A stretch of DNA of 64,000 nucleotides, taken from positions 952,992-1,016,991 of the forward strand of contig JAYKAV010000500.1 of the NCBI GenBank assembly GCA_035582835.1. The letters are read 5' to 3'. Shown piece after piece: positions 1 through 12,760 of this stretch (its first letter is position 1; every line of letters starts with the position of its first letter). This stretch comes from Phoebastria nigripes. Lineage: Eukaryota > Chordata > Aves > Procellariiformes > Diomedeidae. The position numbers and the translations under genes were made by a program. The notes beneath the pieces are model-generated. The model ran no database searches and was not told the DNA's origin. It saw only the letters and a program-made list of their open reading frames with translations.

Positions 1-1020
1 TAATTCATGGCCGAGCAGGCTCTGCTCTTGCACTTCTGCTCGGCGCTGGGTGTCTACCCCCAAGAAAGCCTTCGCCATCCCAGCCCACGAGGCCCAGAAA
101 CATGGNAATTGGGGTCAGGAGACCGCCCCGGGCTGGGGCAGACCCGGCTGCAGGGACACTCGCCTGCCCGCTCCTCCTCGTGCCCCCGAGCCGTGGTGCA
201 GGGCCTTGCTGGCAACAGCACTGGCCCAGCACTGGTCTGCTAAGGCATCTTCCTCAGCTGCGCTTGGAAATTTATGCCTGTGACTCCCATCTTTGTATTT
301 ACTCCAATTAACACATAAACCCTAATTACCCAGATCAAGGGAGCTGGGAGTCCATAAATGGAGAGCAACATGGCAGAGCTTGGCAGCTGCCTGAGTACCA
401 AGGTGGCCAGAGATGGGGAAATATCAATTTAGGGGACACCAGCAGCGAGCAGACATGTGGGACCAGGGCCGCAGGCAGCCCCAGGCATCAGGGATGGCCC
501 GAGACCCGCTCGTGCTTTTGAGAGGTCCGGGCATGGGCTGGGGTAGAGTTTGGGGCCAGCCCTCACGCCTCCTGAGCCCTCCATGCGGACATGTGCCATG
601 TCCCGGCACGTGCCCCCACCAGACAGAAATGCCTGTCACCCCCAGCCTGATGGGCACCCACAGGGGCGGAGGGCACCTTCCCTGCTCCGTGCCCCGCAGC
701 GTTGCGTCCTGGCATGTGCCAGGATCCTGGCAGCCATCCCAACGCCACGTACGTGTCCTCCTGTCAGATTTATAGGACGGAGATCAACGGAGGGTTTCTA
801 GGGCAGCCAGCATGGTGACAGCATCCAGGAGCCGTGCCACGGGGAGAGGGTAGCCCTGGGCAGAGGTCCACCATGCACGTGGGTGGGCACCCAGGCACTG
901 CGCATCCGCCGCAGCCCAGCAGGACGCTCGGGGCTGGCACGGTCCATGGGGAGCGGGACTGGGGCGCAGCCTGCATGTGGTGGCTGGGGAGTGCAGCATG
1001 CTGAGGCAGGGTGTTATGAT
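1..1020. other. GC-rich intronic block, no gene seen
   Basis: Unique GC-rich sequence with one ambiguous base at 106. The several overlapping frames of 60-120 codons on both strands reflect base composition and have no recognisable domain. Confidence 0.5.
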
Positions 1021-4000
1021 CGCAGCATATGCTGGCTATTAGTGTGCCTTTTATTTAATTTTTTTTTTTTTAATACAGTTTACATTGCTAGTGGCAGTGC
1101 AGGCTTAATTGCTACCTTGCCTGAACGCAGCTGAGTTTTGTAGTTACTCAAGCAGGAGGTTTTTAAAACTGTGAAATAGTTTCCCTTCCTGCATGCCCCC
1201 AGATCAGGTAGAAAATGGGGAAAGAACTGCTAAATGATGTATTTAGAAAAAGCTGTTCTACAAGAGTATTTGAAACATTACAGATCTGCCAGAAGGTCCA
1301 TTAACATAAATGTTTAACTCAGACACACACAAACTTATGTACCGAAATGAAAATGTTTCATGCATTAATTTGCTGCAGAAGGTACTAACATAACAATTAG
1401 AACAACATTCTGCCTGCTTATACTTAAATTTCCTGGGGCAGCGTTTCGGTGGTAATGCATAGCATTGATATAGGATCTCCTTGACTCTTTGCGCAGCACA
1501 CCACAGCACTGCAGTTCATTCTGTTAAATCAAATTCTTACAGTTTTAAACCTGGCATTGAAGGAACTGGGAGAGATTGACAGTAACGCAGAGTTTTGGGA
1601 TAGGGGATGCTGGTTTTGGTGCCCTCTCCGGTAGCCGTACACAGATCAGCCAACGCCGCGTGCCCGTGCTCCTGACGTCCCACACTATGTTGGTACACTA
1701 ACAAAGAAACCTGCCTCTTCCTTTAGCTTGCTTTGAAAGTGGATGGCAACGACAGTTAAAATAAAGCAGAGGAACCATCAAGCCAGCTAGTGTAATGCTG
1801 GGCTCATTTCATCAGTGCTCCCGCTTTAGTTCTGTCACATCCATCGTTTTTGCTGGGCTCAGTGTTTTTTCCTGGCCCTGTCTTGCAGGACAGTCTACCC
1901 TCTCGGAGGATATTTGAGTGCTGAGTACTCTCAGCATGCAAACACTGGCTTCGCTAGCTGGGAATATGGAAGCACCAGGGCTTTCCATCCCAGTCCCGCA
2001 GCTGATGTGGAGCTGGGTTTTGTTGTTGGCATGCTGATCCTGTCACATGGTGCTGCGCTGCAAACCTCCGACAGCCGCGGCGCGGGGTGGGGGAGCAGCA
2101 ACTGCAAACATTCCTCCTCCGAGCAAATGCTTGTCCTAAACTGAGCACCGTAGAATAAAAATGGAAACATAAAAATAGCAGTTGGAAAGATAAAACAGCA
2201 TTTATAGTACTAATAAAACCGTTGTGGCTTCCACAGGAAAACATGCTTTGTAACCTAATGCTTACCTGGAAGACTGTCGAGTTTCTGAGAGTTATAGCTG
2301 TTTTTGTAAGAGAAGCACAGAGATTTGCTTCAGGGCTGAGTGATAGATTCTCCTGCCTGGAGCATCCCAGTGTGTTTATACATGGCTTGTATGGCAGCTT
2401 TCATAAGACATTTACCCCATGATTTGCGATGAGCTTATGTGTGAATAATTAATGGCAATTAATCCTTAATTACAGTAATTAGGCAAGTCACAGGAAATTA
2501 AGCTGCAGCTGGAGAAGACCATGCCTGGGAAGAGAGGATTGGGGGCTGTGTGAATGTGCCATTCACTGACAACATTACGAGGATGAGCAGTATTCAGCAG
2601 CTTTGGCATTTCTATTGGCAGCCTTGGGTAGGACAAGAACGCTCAACATTAGCAGCAATCTATAGTTGTCTACAAGAGTTTTTAGTTCAAGTGCCAAAAT
2701 GTTATGTTGCATATGGTGATTATCTAAGTTTATTGGTTGCCATAATTCAAATGGGTGTAATTGTTTTTGGCTTGATAGTGACATTAGAAACTGAAGCTTT
2801 TATGTGTTCATAGGTTCTGCTGGCATCAGCCATGGTTCAACTTCTAGAAACAATTCATCCAGGTTTGCAATTATGAAAACGGATACTACAAATGGCTTGA
2901 AATTAACGGAGAAATTTTCAATGATTAAAAAAAAGACAACGGCAAAACTGGCAGTTTCTTAGTTGAGCAGCTAATTGCTTTATTATTAGCTGCCCTTCCC
3001 ATTAAAATGAGGTTTGCACAAGGTACAGTGTGTGCAGAGTCTGCTGTCTGGTTTGGGGAGTGGGACCAAGTGGGAGAAAAATGGAAGTGCTGGCAGGCAA
3101 GAGTCTGCAGGCAGAAAAGCCCCATCTGAGAAGATCTCATGCGCTAATCCCGAGCTACACCATTGTACTTGAAAGCAGATCTGTGCTAGAAGCCTTTTGC
3201 CCTGGGCAACCCACAGCGAGGCTGTTCTGCAGCTCAAGAGCAGCAGCCTTCCCCATCATTAATGTGCAAAGTTTTTAAACCTCATGATTAAACACGTTTC
3301 AGTAATTTACTACGTTTCCAAGTGGCGATGTTTGTGCCAGCAACAATCTGGGGCAGAGACATGGAGGGAAGCACACATTAGTATCAACGAAACCTACAAA
3401 AAGCAATCAGTAATTTATGAGCTTGTGGAAAAATGCCCACATGTTCTCATCAAATTATAGGGTTCCTATAATTTACTCAGTGACTACAAGGTGCACGCTC
3501 CCAAACCTGCTGTGGTGCGTTAACTGAACCTCTGATTAGATTTAATCCAAACAACTAATCTGTTAAAGGGTCCTGAATAAATAGGCGATATGGCCAGGCC
3601 AGGGTATTATTTCAGACTAAGACGACAACTGATGAGGAGGTCAGCCAATTACACACTAAAAATGTACAGTAATCTGCTGCAGGTCAGGTACGTTTACAGC
3701 GACCCAGCCTAAATCCTGCATGTATGCCTTCGGGTGTCTTGCGCAGTGCGAGTATCTAGCAGGGAAGGCAGGAGGAAGATCTCTTACGTTTTGGAAATAA
3801 AAGCCTGTAGCCAGATGTTTGTGAGATCTGTACTTCTTTGTAATACGGAAATGTGTAAAAACTTCAGCTCCTTGCATGTGGAATCTAGATCAATTTTTAA
3901 TTTACTTGTTCGCATGGATGACTCATTTGAAAAAGAAAATTGTGGCATCAAAAAAAAGACATTTCAGTGTGCATAGGTTGCTGCATTTATCTGTTTCTCA

Positions 4001-6915
4001 TGCACTCCGGCATGGAAATAAGTCACAGTATCTTAATAACGGTCTTGATTTTATAAATGATTTTTCCCCTTGAAATAAGCAATCCATTCATTTTAATATG
4101 TAGAATTGGTTTGCTAGCAGGGCGACAGTTTAAAAAGACTTCCAACTGTGACACAAGTGCAACCATATTGCTTCCTATTACTCGCTAAGGTAGTTGTTTA
4201 GAAGAGAGAATGTTCTCCCTGGAAATGTTTAAAGTGCTGTAATTTTATTTAGGATAATGAGGATTTATAACAGTTTTACCATATGAAAACCTGCCTTTAG
4301 ACAGAGCGAAATAGGCGGTTGCGGTTATTGAGTGTGCTAACGGTGGGGTTTTGTGCATGGTGAGGCGAGGGGAGGTGTTTGTGTCTGGTCGTGCAGCGTA
4401 TCCGTCACCGGGCCCAGAACGTTCCCCACCGCCGCGTGGGATAATTCATCACGAACATGTATGGATTTCTCTGCTTTAATCGCTCTAGATGTTAATTAAA
4501 ATCCTGTTTTATAGAATATTTTAATTTTGAGATTTGCCCAGCTGTACAGCCTTAGCTATGTTGTCAGGATAGAGCCGTCTAGTAACAAATAACTGAATTT
4601 AAGCCTAGACGGGAATTCGGGGGAAATTCCAGCCTGGCGGAAGTCGTGGGGAGTTTGCCTGCTGGTGTAAGGGGGATCGGGACTTCAGCGCTATGTGCTG
4701 CTTCTCTGCTTTGCTGTAAGGTCGTCTACATTTATTTTTGCTGTTAGGCCTTTAAAAATTTTTACCTCATTAAAAATGCTTTGCTTCTATTGCTAATACT
4801 GCTTCCCATGCAATACTGGCCAAGCTGAGCTGGTATCAGGGTACTGGCTTAACAGTACATTTAATGCCCTGTTTATAAATATAAAGGAGAAGGAATTGAA
4901 CTGTTACAGATTTTATCAGGTTTTATCTCCTCCCTGAAAATCTTAGCTCTCAAAACATTTCTAATTTCCCTTATTTGAAGGCTCAAACAGTTTCAAATTA
5001 CTGCCCATGGATTGTTCTTGACATCGAGAATGGTAAATTTGAGCTGTGGAAACGCTGGAATGTGTGGTGTGTGCTTTTCCTGAACAAGGGAATTCAACGG
5101 GTAAATTACAGTCATTTACTTGGAGTGTAATTTACTGAGAGCCTTTAGGCAAATGCAGGAGAAAGGACAGCAGAACAGAAAAAATAGCTAAAACAGGGGC
5201 TCCCCCTCCCTATTCACATGAAATACAATCTATATTCACGTGACAAGGATAATAAAAACTTTCTTATTTAAAATACATATAATTCTTATTATTTTTTCAA
5301 TTCATAAGGCAGGCATTTGTAAGTATGACTGATTTATGTGCAGATAAGATTTTAAATCTTGCTAAATTATCCACACATCTTCTTAGCATTGTATATTTTG
5401 CATATATCAGTATCTGCATGCAATCATCCCATATTTGAAATTGATAAAACTGTTAATTTTATGCCTAATAACAGATCAAGTATCTGAAACTGTCATCAAG
5501 CTAAATGGAAATTGCTGTTTTCATCCTATGGAAATATTCAATATTTAATCAATTTTTTAAAAATAAAAATGTTTATCTAATGGAATCTGCAGCAAAGATA
5601 TGCACTTGAATTTTTATTTGAAATTAGAGCACAAAAATAAGTACCGGCATATTTTTTCTTCATTTAAATGGTGGAAATATGGTAAAGAAGCAGCCAGCGT
5701 TTTGTAATCTCTAAGTACATGCACATGTAGAATAATTCTCAGGAAGTATTCTGACCAAGGCTTTCAGGGAAAGCAGTGTGCATTGTAGTAATTGCTAAGC
5801 AAACAGAAGGCAGTGTTGTAAAGTGGTTTTGTATAGCATATTGTAATTTGACACTTAAGTTGTGCCCTGCATTACCCTGTGTCATAATTGATGGCTAAAG
5901 AAAAGCACATGCTATGCTAATCCTTTGTTAGAATAGCTTGTTAAATTGTGGTTGCCAATTTAAAATAAACTATGGAATGCTTGTCTATATTTTAAGGTTT
6001 GTAGTCTACAGTTTTAAACAGTCATTTTAAAGCTGTTTTTCAACTTTATGTTGCATGCACACTAGTCTGCCTTTGCACACAAGGTCAGCATGTTCGCTAG
6101 TTTAATAGCAGACCATCAAGAACAAAATCAATGAGCTGCATGTTTCACACTAGTATCACAAGGGATTTTCCCATTTATAGCACATTTGTGTACTGATCCC
6201 GAGTTTAAAATGACAATATTGATGCCCTGTTAGAGCTGTGCTGAAATGGACATTGTAGGGTTGATGCTAAAAGTTGTCTGATCTCGCTCTTTTCCCGGAC
6301 TCGTGTTCTACTTTTTGTCTAGCTTAACAAATATAAATAAGCCNAGACAACCTCCCCGCACCGCAGCACAGAGAGGGGCTAAGCTCCCACGCTGCATGTT
6401 TGCAATAGGTGGAATTTCTTGACCGCAGATTTCAAACCAACATCTTTCCTAGTTGGTGCGAGGAGGATTATGAGGCTGCGTCTAAATAATCATCTGCGTG
6501 CTGATTACTGAAAATAAAGTGGCATTATTGCTTATGGATGAGATAAGGCAGCTCTGCCCTGGGAAGACACAAGTGCGAGTTCTGTGGGAATTTTATGAGT
6601 CCTGGTGCGGTGTAATCAGCCACCACCAGCTCTAATGGAAGGATAGCTCCCCGATCTGCAGGGGAATATGTCCTGTGCCACGGAGAGGAAATGTTGCTTC
6701 TGCAGAAGAAAATGATTTAATGTTGGTAGAAGGGTTATTCATTTATAAGGGATTAAAAATGACTTCAATATAATACCTTTAATTTGGAATAATGGTTTGC
6801 GGGGCTGTTTCCTGTCTAAAATAAACCGTTTGACTGGCATGTTCATTTTGATCCGTTTGGTTGTATGGTATATTAGAGGGGATAAAGGTATTATTTTCAG
6901 TTATTGTATATTCAA
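1021..6915. other. AT-rich intronic block, candidate conserved noncoding sequence
   Basis: A long, largely repeat-free AT-rich block with many ATTA/TAAT homeodomain core words; the richest part is about 4440-6300. It starts with a T13 run (1059-1071) and has an ambiguous base at 6344. It lacks long frames between about 4080 and 6910. Conservation is inferred from composition only. Confidence 0.35.
1574..1582 (+). promoter_or_regulatory. candidate PBX-MEIS/PREP composite site
   Basis: GATTGACAG, preceded by A instead of the preferred T, matches nine of ten positions of the TGATTGACAG site bound by PBX-MEIS or PBX-PREP dimers. Autoregulation by PBX proteins is conceivable. A single motif in 31 kb of intron is weak evidence. 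Confidence 0.2.
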
Positions 6916-7640
6916 TTAAACTGGTGAGGTCCCGCAGTTGGTGTGGTCCTCAGTCACGGGGTAGCAGGGAGGTGTAAGGCTATCCCATGGCCCACGCCTG
7001 ACCCTGGGGAAGCCAGATTCCTCGCCTGCCCGGGGAATCGAGTCACTGCCCTGCCAGAGCGTGGTGGCTCGGCGGCCCGGCACGGCGCGGGGGGCAGGAC
7101 TCGGCAGCACGGAGCAGGGCTGCTTTTGTTAATTGCGTTAATGGGAGTAAAGCAATTAAAAGTTGAAGCCTGGGGTGTGCAGAATGCTTTTGGCTTTGAG
7201 AGACTGCAGAAAGAAAAAAAAAAGAAAGAAGGAAACCTTTGCACTTGAGCTCTGTACATAATTAGCTGTGTCACTTTCTGAAGAGCCAGCGCTGTGCGTC
7301 AGGAGGTGGGTGACACTTTGTGNAGCCTGGACCCCAGTGGCTGCAATCACAGGGCTCGCCCTCCTGCCGTGACACCCGACTCCCGGAGCCCAGAGCTTCC
7401 TTTCGCACAAACCTCCTTCGCAAAGGCCCCTTTGGGGTGGCTGCGCTCGTTTTGGGCACTAATCCTGGACAAAGAGGGGTGGTGACTGTGCTGCATGCAG
7501 TCCAAAGGCACGCAGGTGACGAAACACGTTCACCCTCGCTTGAGCTACCCACAGATCAGTCGCGTGTCCTCTGGCAGGGCTTGATTTGTCTGTTCACTGG
7601 GAAGTAAACAAGCGGAGAACCAGCTCGCTCTGATTCAGCA
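6916..7640. other. mixed intronic block with purine-rich low-complexity run
   Basis: Moderately GC-rich sequence with an A/G low-complexity tract at 7207-7232 and an ambiguous base at 7323. No gene is seen. Confidence 0.4.
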
Positions 7641-9200
7641 GACGGGGTGTCACCAGTTTTTAGGATTTAATAACAGGTTTTGCTGTGTGGGATGCTGGTT
7701 TTGTTAAAGTTTCAGGTTTTGGGATCACCAGGAAATCTCAGCTTCCTAGTCAAAAAAGACTTGGTCTTCAGTCTTTACAGACACGTTGAAAAGGCTGAAA
7801 AGGTGATCCAGAGTCTCCAACACAGGAGGGCAGATAAGCAGGGTCCATATTTATTACTGCTAAAATTCTCACGCTTTTTAAATTAGCATCCGTGGGGCGA
7901 GGAGGAGAGAGGAGTCTGAGCATATTTTTGTGAACCATAATGTTAGCAGCTCGGTAAAGGGCAGCATTCTCAGAAGATCTGACCAGTGCTGGTGTGCCTG
8001 GAAGCACTAAGCAGTAAAGAAAGATTATGCAAAAATCCCCAAATTCAGAAAAAACATACAAAGAGGTGTCTTTCAGTGTAACTAAACAGCAAAGCAAAAT
8101 AAATATACACTGCTTGCAAATTTACTTTTGTTACAGATCAAAAATACAAGACAGAACACTATCTGGTAGTAAAATACAAGCAGAATTAATCTGAATAAAC
8201 ATTTCCAGCATGGCTGTTCTGGAAAAAAGGCATGCTCTCCTTGCGATGTTTGGTACAAAGTACTGATAACATAGCTGAATCCTGCTCTCCTGCTTTAATT
8301 CTCATGTATTTAGTGCAGAACTGCTGTCTGGTTTACTGGGAAAGAAAAAAAAAAAACAACAGAGCCAATTTTGATTGGAACAGGCAGGATTAAAATGCAG
8401 GATTATCCCTGCGAAGGGCTATATCGGGTATGCGGCTCACTGACCTTTTTGAGGAGTGAGCATGTGTGGAGTTGTGCTAGAATAAATCCTAATGCCCGTG
8501 AACTTCCCGTGAGCAGGCAAACACGCACACAAAGGGCGTCCTGGGCGCTGCTCGTGGTCACCTGTGATCAGTACCGGGGTTTGTGTGTGTGTGTGTGTGT
8601 GTACATTTAATTCCAGTTCTCAGCCCAAACAGTGTCTTTGCATGAATAAGTGCTTGGAAATCATGTTCCTATAGGTTCTGGTGATATAAATAATGTATGT
8701 GGAGAAGCTCATAAATGTAAGCTCGAATTTTCCTCAGTAGTTTTTGTTCTCAATCACCTTGATGAAACAATCTTGAAGGCGCTCTCCTTTCCGTGGCATT
8801 TGGAATGAGTCCCTGACAGGCTGATTTTCCACCCCTGTTGTGATGCTGCTTTCTCTAGTTAATATTCCTCTGTAAGTGTCGTACCAAAGTAAACCAAAGG
8901 AGCCCAGCTCATGACACTAAGGCTGCATTTGCATTAATTATGCAGTCAGGGCTGGTGAGAAAATGCTGTCACAGAGAGAGAGGCAGTAAATGAGAACCCT
9001 CCGAGTGCGCCTGAATGAAGAGCATTAAGTTCATTTACATGGGAGCAGGACGAGCCGCTCAGGCTGGGGAGAGGGAACAATGGCATTTCTCTTGTCGGCT
9101 CGCCCGCCGTTATTGTTCTGCGGCTTAATGACTTAAAGGCAGAGTGGTTGCGCTGACAAAAAGACAGCCAAGATCCCTTTGGTATTAATAACGGCAATAA
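7641..9200. other. AT-rich intronic block with simple repeats
   Basis: It contains an A12 run (8345-8356) and a TG dinucleotide run. The stretch at about 8890-9170 has ATTA-rich conserved-looking sequence just before a GC-rich patch. No gene is seen. Confidence 0.35.
8582..8602. repeat. (TG)n microsatellite
   Basis: Uninterrupted TG dinucleotide run of about 10 units; likely length-polymorphic. Confidence 0.9.
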
Positions 9201-9229
9201 TAATTAATAATATCCCACTAATCGTGAAG

Positions 9230-9590
9230 CGCATGCCGGCCCCGAAGTTGGCGAGGCCCTGCCCGGCNGGAAGGCCGTGGCCTGGCCCGGCCAGGCGCAG
9301 CGCGCGGTGTCCGGGGCCGCCATGGGCCCCTCACGCCCCTCTTGTGCCCTGCAAATGTCGGTCGGTGCCGCCGCTGAGCACCCTCCCGTGGCCACCAGGC
9401 CGGGGGACAGGCCCTGCCGCTGCCCGGGGAGGGCAGGCGGGAGAGGAGGGGGCCGCAGGGCCACGGGGATGGGGCGTTCGTGGGGCGGGTGGCGTGGTCG
9501 GCATGGTGGCGGCCTGGAGGGCCTGGCTGGGCCCCGCGTGGGTGGCCTTTGCAGGGCTGCCAGGCCAGGCTCTGCCGGGGAAGAGCAGGA
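9230..9590. other. GC/CpG-rich intronic patch
   Basis: About 360 bp of GC-rich sequence with raised CpG content and an ambiguous base at 9268, abruptly flanked by AT-rich sequence. Frames on both strands overlap here, as expected from composition. It may be a small CpG island; no transcript feature is evident. Confidence 0.4.
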
Positions 9591-12470
9591 ATCTTTTAGT
9601 TTGTTTATTTTCCAGTGATTTTTCATGTGTTTCCAGCATCCAAGGCTTTAGTTCTGTAGCAAAATTGCTCCTCTTGCTGCCAGGACAAATGGTTGAAAAT
9701 GGCTCATTTCACCTCAGGAATTTCGCCCTCTCCGCTGCCAAGAACGGGGGTCCCTGCTGATGGGGTAACGCAATAGGTCTCCCCCATCGCCAGCCCACAT
9801 TCCAAACCATGTTAAAATACCAGAGACTCCTTTGGCTAATACCACAAATAGGGGATGTGAAACCGTATATGAAAATATTTACTGGGTATTGTACTGAGTA
9901 AACTTCACCTGAAAATACAAGTGTAGAAAGCCAGAGTGCCTGGGTGGTTTGGTACGTATTACAGTACTCCCCGCTAGTCTTAGGATACTCAGCTGTGAAC
10001 TGCAGTACGTGTGTGTTTAAATTCGGGCCACCCTGCTCTCCCACTGCCCGTTGCAGCCCCTTCTCCCTCCGGCCCCCGTGGGTGTTTCCATGTACGAAAC
10101 ACGTTTGCTGTATCGGAGCTGTGCTGACAATGAGGTCTGCCCTGTACTGAATCCAGATGACACCTCTGATTTCACTGTTATCACTTTACAGCAATCAAAG
10201 ACTTCTCCAGATTCTTCTTCTGCCATCTATGTGCATGTGTGCATCATGTACATTATGGAATGAAAGCAAAATTTGTGACCCATATGCTTACGGAGATACA
10301 GATATGGAAGGTGTTATATATGGTCACTAAGGAGAAATATTAATACATATGTAAAAAATTAAAGCTGTACTCCTTGATCCTTTTATACGTAAAGATTAAT
10401 CTCCTAATATTATATTACGATACCGTAGTTTGGACTTATTTTCATCAAAATGTGGAGGTTTCTTTTAAAATTCAAAACTTGTTGTCATCTCTATTTATCC
10501 TCAAGACTTTCAGACACTTTAAACTACAGTTTAAATTTAAAGTGACTTTTTTTATTCATATGCTGACATAATTTTCCTTGGAATGATTTATATTTCAATA
10601 ATAGCTTAAATTATGTTTTGCGTTCTACGCTTTGATGTCATGCAGGAGGTGTCATCACAAGATAAACTTTCACATCTGAGAGTCAATAAAATGTGCTTAA
10701 GTAGTCTAATGAAAATACTGTAAATGACTATATAGAGTTATATACAGTACAGATATGCAGTACAGATACACATAGATATTTTAACAAAGGACTGTGTTTG
10801 ATCATATGGTGTCATTAGCTTTGACACCACTGCATGGTACCAGTTTACAGTGAGATGAATCCTATAATACTATATCATGCTTTTATCCACTAAATAAAAA
10901 CCTGCCCTATGTTTTATTACAAAGTAGGTGGCCTGGAGGAAAAATATATGTATTCTTTCCTTTTGGAATAAAATATGCATTTGGGCTTCTCATTTCATCT
11001 CCAATCTGTGTTATTCCTTAAAAATGCAGAACTGCCTGAAGTCCTCTTTAATATTTAATTCAACAACTTTTTAATCTGTCATTATGCTGTGATGAAGTAA
11101 GCATCAAGTGTCGCTGAAAAAGATTAAATTATACTTGGAAATAGGAATTGAAATGATTTAGGGTTGGAGGCTGAATATTTGCTTTGCACAAGTAATAATA
11201 GTAGGAGCTTGGGTGAAGCACGGGTTTGGATGTGGCTCTAATGCCTCTGCCGATCCTCTCTCCCTGGTGGCTGCCCCTTGATTTACTCTGGCACTGCCAA
11301 GCTTTATTTGATTTAAATGGAGGTAGGAAGTGGAAATTCCACACTACAATACATTAATTACTCTCTGCTACTCCTTACACTGATTTTCTTTTTCTCTGTA
11401 AACATCATAAACTCTGATTCAGGCAACCCAATGGATAGCTGCTCTGAGCTACCCTATAATTTCTTGTTAACAAGCTTATCTTAAAATGGAAAAGCAGGAA
11501 TAATTAATATCTACCTCTGGAAGAATGGATGATGTGAAACAGCGGAACACTTGTTCCTGTCCATTCATGAGGGATGCCCCCATGTAACGAGGGGACTTGT
11601 GCCAACATCATCCAATTGCTTAACTTAGGCTTTCACTCTCGCTTTTCTTTCTGAAGTCGCCTTTGAATTTCTCTGCCGGGGTTCTGGAGGGAAAGGGAAG
11701 AGCATTATCGCATTGCAGCCGTGGGGTCTTGAGATTCAAAATCTGCTTCATGTGAAGTCAAACCAGCAGTGCTTGTGGTCCCACTTTGGTCATGATCTCT
11801 GCCTGTCAGAAACCACGTGCACGGTTTGGCACTGCTGGGCGTAACTCATTTCTCTTAGCGCTCCGCGCCGAATGGTGTGTGATAGGGGGGTGAGGCCTGG
11901 AGGGAGGGGAAGGAGATCCGTGGTGCCCCCAGCCAGGGCGCCTTGCGAGGCTGGACATCTCGGCACCCTCCCATGTGACAGCTATTTCCAATCATATGTA
12001 ATAAAGATAATTTTGGAATTGTGGTGAGTTTTCCGAGGAAGAATGTCTTTGCAGCTTTAACAGCACCACTGCCTGACAGAAGAAAAGCTATCTCAAAGCA
12101 CAGCTTTCTCTAAGGTGTGAGGGAGAAGAGCCAGATTTTAGGAATATTATGGAAATTCCTTTAATGGCTACCTGTATCACAGGAAAGTTATGTCTCTACT
12201 ACTGCAAGATTTAGTCCAGAGTTTGATATACCTTGCAGTCCATCTTGAGAAGTGGGACCACATTATTTGTTTATAATTCTGGCAAAACTGCTCTTTCTTA
12301 TATAGCATATTGTAAAAAAGAATCCATTCCCTCATACCCAATGCATTATTTATAATTATTCTCCCTTCTTTGTAGAAATGTGAATATCTATATAAATAAT
12401 TGATTGCAATTATTAATTGGGGAACATGCAGTATTTTTATACAACTGGTGTTATCTTGTGGTAGCTCTGA
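9591..12470. other. AT-rich intronic block, no gene seen
   Basis: Unique AT-rich sequence. A small direct repeat of CAGTACAGATA lies at about 10747-10768, and a Hox/PBX-like TGATTTAT word at 10584-10591. Candidate conserved noncoding sequence, inferred from composition. Confidence 0.3.
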
Positions 12471-12760
12471 GTGCACCAGCAGCTCCGCACCTTGGTCGCC
12501 GGGTTTCGGTCCCATTCTGTGCTGGCAGACGCTCCTTCCCCGACCCCGGGAGGGGTCTCCCCCAGNTTGTCGGGGCCCTGCCAGCTCGCGCACCCCCAGA
12601 GGAGCGCTCCCACCCGGGGGGCACAGCTGGGTTTCGTGCCGCTGTGAGCGCTCCCCACTGCGCGCTGAGCCCCGGGGCCCACTGGCCGGGGAGGGCTGGC
12701 AGCGGGGGACGTGCCCGCTCCCCCCCGGGAGGCCCTGAGTGTCTGCCAGTGCTGATCTGC
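12471..12760. other. GC/CpG-rich intronic patch
   Basis: About 290 bp, GC-rich, with an ambiguous base at 12566 and overlapping frames on both strands. No recognisable product. Confidence 0.4.
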
